This document shows, piece after piece, positions 56,791 to 64,000 of a stretch of 64,000 bases of DNA. The first letter of the stretch is position 1. Each line of letters starts with the position of its first letter. The notes under the pieces were generated by a model, which saw only the letters and a list, made by a program, of their open reading frames with translations, had not been told where the DNA came from and made no database searches. The position numbers were made by a program, and so were the translations under genes. The stretch is from Saccharina japonica (Eukaryota > Sar > Phaeophyceae > Laminariales > Laminariaceae): positions 1 through 64,000 of the forward strand of contig MEHQ01001715.1 of NCBI GenBank assembly GCA_008828725.1, given 5' to 3'.

Positions 56791-57995
56791 GAGAAAAAAA
56801 AAAACAAAGACGTATCTTGCACCTTTAGTAGAGCGGTACATCGAACACACAAATTAAACCCAATAAACGATGAGTTAATAATGTTCTGATGTCGTAGATC
56901 TTACTTCGAGATCGAGGCATGCCACCTGCTCCCTGTATCCAGCGACGTACCCGCTTGCGCAGGTTCACGCTCAGTACTACAGTGGAGAACATACGGTATC
57001 TTGCCTTTTTTCATGCGTGGTATTGCTGTTGAACGAGACGCGCGCTACGGTGGGGGTAGACATATTTGTTCATGAAACTCCTGGCTTCTGGAGTTCAGTA
57101 CCTCACACGAAACGTGATTTAATGTATACCAGGATGATCAACATCACGATCTAAGAGTATCCTTGATACAAAAAAAAATCTACACAATACGAATGACGTT
57201 GCAGGTATAATCGGTACAGTAGTTCCATTATCAAGCCGCTGCGTCAGTCACAAACGGTTGTGCGAAAACAGATATCATCGCTATCGTATCACGGGTCACG
57301 AAGCACGTCTGTCAACAAACCATTGGACTTATCTAACATTTTCGCTGCCATGGGCGCTAAACTGACATGCGAGCTACGTTTGATAGACGTGTGAACATGG
57401 ACCGCATGAGTAGGTCAATGCATTTCTTGATTTGACGCCGAAGTGGATCTACCGGATCGAATTACTTGATAAACGCTGACGCTGGACCACCACGTAGTCC
57501 CGGCCAAATCCAGCTATGATCTAAAAGACAAGGTTGCAACCATAACCGGAAGCATCATATGTATTACCGACTAGGCCGTCCGATTAAATGTGGGTGACGC
57601 AAGACAACATGAACAGAAATATTGACCCTCACACGGTTCCTAACAACATATCAAGCACATTCTTTGCGGCGAACTGGTTCCTCGATGTATAACAGTATCG
57701 TCTGTCATACCTCACAAATCGCTAGCTGTCGGAACCTGTGGGGCGGTATACAGGCAGCTCATGCCCATTTCAAACTGGTATGAACCCAGAGCACCCTAAC
57801 CATCCATAGTCTGCCCTGGGATTCCCTCCTCCTTGTAGAACAAACGACATTGCCCCACCCAAGAAAAGGCTCTTGGGATGTATAGACCGAGACAGCCGGG
57901 GCCTACACGACCGCAAGTATATTTGGCGCAAACATCACCAACTTGCAATGTATACCTGGTATGACTACTGCACAGTTGTATCACGGATCTAGTCG
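56791..57995. other. Arm A' downstream flank of the EsV-1-7 gene
   Basis: No gene is supported. Homology to 12.2-13.43 kb is continuous. The relict frame mirroring 13147-13332 starts at about 56885 with ATG AGT TAA, so it is closed here. Confidence 0.45.
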
Positions 57996-57999
57996 AACC

Positions 58000-58018
58000 A
58001 AACTGCTTTCAGCAGTTT
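58000..58018 (-). terminator. Hairpin in the presumed 3' UTR of the 603-aa gene
   Basis: AAACTGCTTTCAGCAGTTT is a perfect 8-bp stem with a 3-base loop about 22 bases past the stop. The left gene has a different hairpin close to the same place in a gap-free alignment of the flanks. Confidence 0.3.
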
Positions 58019-58039
58019 TTTAGATTGCTCGTAAACATT

Positions 58040-59851
58040 TCAAAAGGTACACTCAGGTTTTACGTGAAATCGGGGTGAAGCCGTGGAACGGTTCGACAGG
58101 CTACGACGAGCTCTCTTGCTGGCGGGTGCCTGTCCAACGCATACGAATCCGTCCTGGATAGGGCCGTGTTGGTGGCAGTGGGTAGGCTGTTTTCCACTGA
58201 GTCCCCACCGTGACACTCGGCAACAATTCGCCACTTGGCATCTGATATGAAAGCTTATCAGTTGGCCTACGACACTATCGGTTTTATGGTCGGAACACAC
58301 TGTCGCCATACCCCCAGATAATAACCCCCAGATCGGTGCCCTGGTGCAGTTGTCATGTGAGCAACGCTTGCCGCGGAGATTCACCATGCCGTCCACCGCA
58401 TGCTTTTTGCAATACACCGGCGTCTTGCTACCCTCGACATTGCAAGTCGGCCTTTTCATGCAAGTGTCATGTGAGCAACGTCGGGTGACCACGTCTACCA
58501 TGTCATCCGCCGAATGCTTCTTGCAATACACCCCCGTCGTACTGCCCACAGCATTGAAAATCGGCTTCTTCGTGCAGGTGTCATGTGAGCAACGCCGGGT
58601 TACAACGTCCACCATGCCATTCGCAGCATGTTGCTTACAGTTCAGCGCCCTCTTGCTGCCCTCGACATTAAAGCTCGGCTGTCTCATGCAGGCGTCATAA
58701 GCGCAACGCTTCTCGCGAAGGTTCACCATGCCGTCCTCAGCATGCTGCTTGCAGTACACCGCCGTCTTGATCCCCTCGACATTGTACCTTGGATGCCTCG
58801 TGCAGGTCGCCTGTAAGCAACGTCGAGTGACGACGTCCACCATGTCGTCGGTCGCATGCTGCTTGCAGTACATCGCCGTCTTGCTGCCCTCGGTATTAAA
58901 ACTCGGCTTCTTCATGCAGGTTGAATGTGAGCAACGTCGGCTGACGACGTCCACCATATCATCGGTCGCATGCTGCTTGCAGCACACCGCTGTCTTGCTC
59001 CCCTCGACATTAAAACTCGGCTTCTTCATGCAGGTTGCATGTGAGCAACGTCGGCTGACGACGTCCACCATATCATCGGTCGCATGCTGCTTGCACCACA
59101 TCCCCGTCTTGCTGCTCTCAGCATTGAAGTTCGGCTTCTTCATGCAGGTGTCATAAGAGCATCGCCGGGTTATGACGTCTACCATGCCATCCGCCGCATG
59201 CAGCTTGCAGTACAACGCCCTTTTGCTGCCCTCGATATCAAAACTCGGGTGCCTCATGCAGGTTGCATGTAAGCAACGCCGGCTGATGATGTTCACCATG
59301 TCATCCGCCGCATGCTGCCTGCAGTACACCCCCGTCTTGCTGCCCTCAGCATTGAACCTCGGATACTTCATGCACGTGTCATGTGAGCAATGCCGTGTGC
59401 CGACCTCCACCATGTCATCCGCCGCATGTTGCTTGCAGTACACCGCCGTCTTGCTGCCCTCGGCATTAAAATACGGCTTCTTCATGCAGGTTTCATGTGA
59501 GCAACGCCGGCTAACGATGTCCACCATATCGTCCGCCGCATGCTCCTTGCAGTACATCGGCGTCTTGCTGCCCTCAACATTAAAACTCGGTTGCTTCATA
59601 CAGGTATCATAAGAGCAACGCTTGTGGCAAACGTTCACCATACCGTCTTCGGCATGTAGCTTGCAGTACGCAGGCGTCTTGCTTCCTTCAACATTGAAAC
59701 TCGGCTGCTTCTTGCAGGAGTCATATACGCACACCCTGCTATCGATGCTTACCATGCCGTCTTTCGCGTGTTGCTTGCAGAACGCCTTTACAGTACCTTT
59801 AACAGCGAAGCTCCCCGATTTCACGCAGCGACATCGTGAGCAACGAACCAT
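58040..59851 (-). CDS. EsV-1-7 repeat protein, 603 aa, 15 modules
   Basis: This intact single-exon frame is the mirror paralogue of the 413-aa gene. Module 1 is residues 4-40, modules 2-13 are twelve 38-residue repeats (41-496) with C-x4-C-x16-C-x2-H-x12, module 14 is 497-537, and module 15 leads into a 41-residue tail with the basic stretch KRARR and the end PECTF. Modules 8 and 9 are almost the same at the DNA level, as expected for recent unequal exchange. One substituted cysteine neighbour (VCCKQH in module 8) leaves the ligands intact. Metal binding through Cys3His is likely. Family members are implicated in development in brown algae, but the molecular function is unknown. No signal peptide or membrane segment is seen. 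The ATG is conserved with the left copy, and the 5' flank is well conserved. Confidence 0.92.
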   Translation of the reverse strand: MVRCSRCRCVKSGSFAVKGTVKAFCKQHAKDGMVSIDSRVCVYDSCKKQPSFNVEGSKTPAYCKLHAEDGMVNVCHKRCSYDTCMKQPSFNVEGSKTPMYCKEHAADDMVDIVSRRCSHETCMKKPYFNAEGSKTAVYCKQHAADDMVEVGTRHCSHDTCMKYPRFNAEGSKTGVYCRQHAADDMVNIISRRCLHATCMRHPSFDIEGSKRALYCKLHAADGMVDVITRRCSYDTCMKKPNFNAESSKTGMWCKQHATDDMVDVVSRRCSHATCMKKPSFNVEGSKTAVCCKQHATDDMVDVVSRRCSHSTCMKKPSFNTEGSKTAMYCKQHATDDMVDVVTRRCLQATCTRHPRYNVEGIKTAVYCKQHAEDGMVNLREKRCAYDACMRQPSFNVEGSKRALNCKQHAANGMVDVVTRRCSHDTCTKKPIFNAVGSTTGVYCKKHSADDMVDVVTRRCSHDTCMKRPTCNVEGSKTPVYCKKHAVDGMVNLRGKRCSHDNCTRAPIWGLLSGGMATVCSDHKTDSVVGQLISFHIRCQVANCCRVSRWGLSGKQPTHCHQHGPIQDGFVCVGQAPASKRARRSLSNRSTASPRFHVKPECTF

Positions 59852-59970
59852 TAGCGCCCGACACGGGCTGGTCGAGACGGCGGTAGGAGCACCTGAGGAA
59901 CATCATGTGGCCAGTGTGGCACAGCAAGGATATGTAAGGTTCAGGCTGAACTGTCACGCATACAGCTTCT
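59852..59970 (-). promoter_or_regulatory. Conserved 5' flank of the 603-aa EsV-1-7 gene
   Basis: This is the mirror of 10845-10959. It shares GTGACAGTTCAGCCTGAACC (one mismatch with the left copy), TCCTTGCTGTGCCACACTGG and TGATGTTCCTCAGGT on the minus strand. The similarity drops beyond about 59.98 kb, giving a bounded block suited to a core promoter or 5' UTR. Confidence 0.45.
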
Positions 59971-61630
59971 AGATCTATAAGCGGTATAAGACGTTGAAAC
60001 TTCTTTCGCAGCCGAGCGCTGCACTCCAAAGGTCCCACATATCTACTGATCAAACTCGGCGGGTTGGGAACCGCCTGTCACACCGCCCAACCTTCGGACA
60101 CTGTACCTCTGTTTGTTTGCTCAAGGCACTTTTAAGTACGGTTTGAATGAAGAGGGTTTATGATCGGGTGAGAACACATAGAACTTCTTCGACCACCATG
60201 TAAGTAACGTGACTAGAACACAGATTCGAGAATACTCCCGTGTATGTATAGTTATGTTCCTCAGGGATCCGTCTTGTTTCGAGCATACCTCTTCGCACGA
60301 GCACGTTCTGGCTTTACTAATGAGGACGTTAACGTGGCAATCACACCCGGACGCGTTTATCACAGTTTGGGCTCAACCCGAGCACTGTAGCTCGCATACC
60401 AAGCGCCCATAAATTTGTTGATTGTTTTCGGCGGGAGTGGCTACAACGCCTTGCCGTATTTTGTACGTACTTCTCCCGTGAACAATGGCCTACGTTTTGC
60501 GCCCTCACTAGATCATGAGCAGACGGCTCAGCGAGTATGGTGGACCACGTGTAGACAAGACAACATGCCGAGAACACAACGTCACAACGCTGCCTCGGCA
60601 CCAGTAAGCAAAATGGTGCCTGTCGGGCACGCCAATCCGCGCGGTACTGGTATGACTATTACTTATATGTTGTGGTTACCAGCGTCTGCGGTCCGTAAGC
60701 AACCGACTCTCTTTCTGTGCTGCTGTTGTGTGTCGCAGATGCACTCTAATTCTGGACGATAAAGGTAAAGATCAGACAGCATGCAAGAGCTGCAACATAC
60801 GTTACAACCATGCCTGGCACCACAAGCAGGGGCGACCTAAATGAAGCGCGTGCGGCAGGGCCGCTGTTTCCTGCTGTGGCTGGTAATAGATATTTCATAA
60901 CGGGCTTCCATACGTCAGCAGTCATCAACAATCCCCACCGCTATCTCTCCTACCGCTGTCCTCTTCGTGATATTTGTCGCGCGTCTAGCGCGCGCCGCGA
61001 TATATACTACCAGGTACATAGTGACAATTCCTTCTGTTGATATAGGAAATTAATCGGGACGCCTGATTTTGAATTCAAAAGAGTGAGTATATTATTCGCC
61101 GACTTCATGCCTACGTTTGTTTACTTTGTATTTCATTTTGGGTGCCGTATTATGTACGTAGCCCAGACATCGCAGACAGCAGACGGTAGAGTGAGTGCTT
61201 GAATCAGCTCGATACAACGCCTTATATACACGCCTGCCGTCCGCCAGCAGAAACAACATCGCAATATCACGCGCTTCCGCTGGATTGCTCTGACACTACT
61301 GTTGTACCGCAAAAAAAACAAATTATCAGACCCTGCGATCTGTAGAACTGGAGGTCTCTGCAGATTCTGCTGCATAGCTGCATCGCAGTTGAGCCCAGCA
61401 GAAGCAATAACAGAGTGCAGTTTAGCAGGCAGTCGAGAGCTTAGGCGATCCACAGTCGACAGAGTAAGTATGCATATATATTCACACCACGGGGTTTATA
61501 CATACAACAAAACATAGTAACAAGGAAACCTCCGGCCAACGAATAAGAAGCGCGATATCTATTAAACTCTTCAAATCATTCTTCGGACAGCGAGTTATGA
61601 GTTCGCGGTGCACGGTGCACCTTTTGACAT
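59971..61630. other. Arm A' upstream flank without a recognised gene
   Basis: This mirrors 9.1-10.84 kb. Translated blocks align with the left arm (for example SKQDGSLRN with SKQDGYFRG, FPAVAGN with FPAAADI), but stops and frameshifts are placed differently in the two arms. Confidence 0.4.
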
Positions 61631-61639
61631 CGCACATCA

Positions 61640-62440
61640 AAACCTAGTCACGTTTGTTTCGGCCCGAACACAAAGAGGCTGTAAGCATCGTTGCTGTTGG
61701 TAAAATCAAGTCGTTTGTATCCATGGAAAAATCAAAACAAGTCAATTTCGACCCCCCCCACGAAAAACGAGCCATTTTCGATACCAACGCAAAAACCAAA
61801 TAAATTTTAAACCTCACACTGAAATCAAGTCTATTGCGATCCATATTTACAAACCAAGACAATTTCGATGCTCCGACGATAAAACTAAGTCAACTTCAAC
61901 AACGAACACAATACCTAAGTACCCACACTTGAACTCAGTCGATTTCTATCGACACACCAAAATCAAGTGTTTCGTTGCTACCACAAAAACCGCGTGTATT
62001 TTTACCCAGATACTCCGTAGAACTGAGACAATTTCGAACCCCACATCAAAACCTGGTCGACTGCAATACCTACAGTAGATTCAATTCAACTTAAAACCCC
62101 TTACAGAAGAAGTCATTCGCGGAACAAACACAAAAACCGCGTCATTTCCAATCCGTACGCGAAAAACAATCCAAGTAAATCTCGACCACGCAAACGAAAC
62201 ATATCAACTCAACAACTTGGACCAAAAACACATAAACCAACCCCTTCTAAACCTACACTAAAACAAGTAATTTTTACCCCTCACACAACAATCAAGTATA
62301 TTGCCACTATCTACGAAGAAATGTAGTCAATTTTGGTTTCCACACTAAAGCAAAGGCGTTTCTCCCTGCACAAAAACCAAGTTAGTTTCGACTCCGCCCT
62401 GCTTCACTCGAGTTAGTTTCGACCCCATAAACAAAAAAGC
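61640..62440 (-). repeat. Degenerate ~30-bp minisatellite, right arm
   Basis: This is the inverted counterpart of 8278-9060. On the minus strand units read like GGGGTCGAAATTGACTTGGT plus a short G/T-rich linker, about 25 units with heavy divergence. Confidence 0.65.
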
Positions 62441-63640
62441 ATATATTTCATAACGTCGTACTATGATGCAGTGATCATATCATATCATATCATGTGCAGA
62501 AATGTTCCAAATCGTTATGGCGCAACTGCCCTGCGCAAGTCTCGTAAGGGAACTTTGTATTACTGCTTACTATCGTCTACGCACTACACAATCTGTGCCC
62601 ACATTTACCGTGCGCCTCTACGATGCAGGCGGCATTTCATACAGAAGCCGCTGTAGATGGTAGCATCAAGTTGGTGAATTATGGGGTTTATATGGATGTG
62701 CGCTCAGTATGCAGATTAGCTTAATTTCATTTGTGCGCCTTCTTCGTCTGGTGTGTTTGAGGTGGGCAAGCGCCATGTTTTCCGCCCGCCCGCCTGTTGT
62801 TTTTTCGTTTCGGCTTTCTGGTGTTTATAGGGCTCCAGCACTGTTGGGTTAAGTCTATGCATAATGAACAACACGGACATTGGGTATTTGACACAATAGT
62901 AGAGGCACATTCCTTGCAAACGTCGGAAACTAACACAGCGGTTTCAGACACAGAAATCGATACACAATGGAAAAAAATAATAAATTAGAGTGGGATATTA
63001 CCTGCAAAACAGTACCCACAGAAGGTCGAGGACGGAGATGCGATTATAAAACAGCTGAAAATACGAGTGCCACTCTCGCGTGTTCGACATGTGCCTCAAT
63101 AAAGAGCACAGGAAATCACTGAACAACAGTAGCTCAACAGGGCTTGCCCTCGAGCAGATGACAGGTTATAGTCGACGCTCGATTAAAAAGAATGCTGGAA
63201 GCATGGTGAAGTAGTGAGCTGTACAAAGCTCGGGCAATATTTGCTAACGACAGAGGGAACCATGTTGTCGTGAAATTGTTTCAGGCTGGGCTGCAGGCTA
63301 AAAAAGAGGGCACTCCCGCGATGAGAGTGTTAGCCGCAAGTAAAACGTGCAGCGGGCTGGTACCCATCGTTTGACCACTTGTCTCCCGCCAGTCGATTGT
63401 TTGTTTGGGGTGGGCGATGGTACGATGGTCTGTGGGCCGGGCCGTGCGGTGTTTGTTGATATTTATATTGCTGTGATATTCGTCTGTGTTGTCATAACAA
63501 ACAGTCCGGAAAAGAAGGAGATCGATCATTCGTTTCTAGTTCATACGCCTGATATACGCGTGCCGGTTGAGTCAATGCGGGATACCCCTCACTGCCGCCG
63601 ACATTGCTGCTGTTGCAACGTGATGGCTGCCAAACTATTC
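62441..63640. other. Arm A' terminal part, no gene supported
   Basis: TATCA repeats occur at 62.47-62.50 kb. A 74-codon minus-strand frame (62727-62951) has a cysteine cluster (CKEC, CPCCSLC) reminiscent of a small zinc-binding protein but opens on GTG and is not matched by an open frame in the left arm. Confidence 0.35.
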
Positions 63641-63960
63641 TACACCAACACTCCTGTTGTACTTGAGTTGGGGGCGTGAGTGGTATGGCGGGGCTGTGGG
63701 TTACTGTCGAAGAGCTGGCGCTGTCTGATGTGCAATATTTCGCACTCTCGCAGTCCCAACACCAGGATTTGCAGATAAAAGACCCAGAAGCTACCTAATA
63801 AAATATTCATTATGTACTTGCTCCGAAATTGACCGAGTACACCATATGATAATAACAATACCTCACGATGTACGTTTTGCGTAGAATAAGGACTCTTTTC
63901 GGCATCGCGTATAACTCAATAGATACTTTTTTCGTTCAGGTCCATGAAAAGGTCCTTATG
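63640..63960 (-). pseudogene. Decayed mirror copy of the 93-aa ORF
   Basis: The ATG at about 63944 begins MDLNEKSIY and is followed by TGA where the left copy has AGA. Downstream the same phase stays alignable (YGVLGQF) through about 63.65 kb. The function is unknown. Confidence 0.3.
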
Positions 63961-64000
63961 CGTAGTTGGAATTGTGTCTATTGAAAATCGAACAACAAAA

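Larger units (their letters stand above)
56790..64000. repeat. Palindrome arm A' (right), inverted copy of arm A
   Basis: This is the reverse-complement counterpart of 6.7-13.43 kb (blocks listed there). Homology is still visible in the last 60 bases of the window (AGGACC.TTTCATGGACCTGA, minus strand, against GGGACTTTGAATGGATATGA), so the duplication continues beyond 64000. Confidence 0.85.

Noticed and set aside
62727..62951. Cysteine-rich small zinc-binding protein
   Set aside because: It starts at GTG, and the mirrored sequence in the left arm does not keep the frame or the cysteines.

Overview
The window looks like an intergenic, repeat-dominated stretch of a eukaryotic nuclear genome, most likely a brown alga (Phaeophyceae) or a close stramenopile relative. 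The main argument is two uninterrupted genes made of tandem 38-residue modules with spacing C-x4-C-x16-C-x2-H-x12, the signature of the EsV-1-7 family. That family is named after an ORF of Ectocarpus siliculosus virus 1 and is strongly expanded in brown algae, where it includes the developmental regulator IMMEDIATE UPRIGHT. Tyrosine-recombinase and Ty1/copia retrotransposons fit this setting. No housekeeping gene, rRNA or convincing tRNA gene is visible. An old integrated viral segment is an alternative that the sequence alone cannot exclude.

The most striking feature is a very large, old inverted duplication. Left arm segment A (about 6.7-13.43 kb) mirrors segment A' (about 56.79-64.0 kb, running off the window). 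Segment B (about 13.46-18.6 kb) mirrors B' (about 23.52-29.98 kb). A and B adjoin on the left with only tens of bases between them, whereas B' and A' are separated by about 26.8 kb of mobile elements. The simplest reading is one palindrome with arms of 12 kb or more and a spacer at about 18.6-23.5 kb, whose right arm was later split by an insertion. Aligned blocks are roughly 70-80% identical by eye. Each A arm carries an intact EsV-1-7 gene pointing inward (413 aa with 10 modules; 603 aa with 15 modules). Each B arm carries a dead EsV-1-7 copy at mirrored positions. Almost everything else in the arms has lost its reading frame, so the outer genes look selectively preserved.

The insertion (about 29.98-56.79 kb) is a retroelement nest. 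It holds a degraded tyrosine-recombinase retrotransposon (32096-40796, minus strand) with the split direct repeat order A1-ORFs-B1-A2-B2 of Ngaro/PAT-type elements. That element is itself interrupted by a G/T-skewed low-complexity block and by a CTGT satellite. Next come a nearly complete Ty1/copia element (42790-48828, minus strand) with LTRs and a 5-bp target duplication, a CTG-rich minisatellite, a small TIR element, a C-terminal fragment of a probable non-LTR retrotransposon with a restriction-like endonuclease, and a hAT-type MITE with an 8-bp target duplication.

The left 6.7 kb holds a foldback element built from a 43-bp satellite and decayed repeats, one of which recurs in the palindrome spacer. 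All coordinates of diverged repeats are by-eye estimates; pairwise dot plots would sharpen them.
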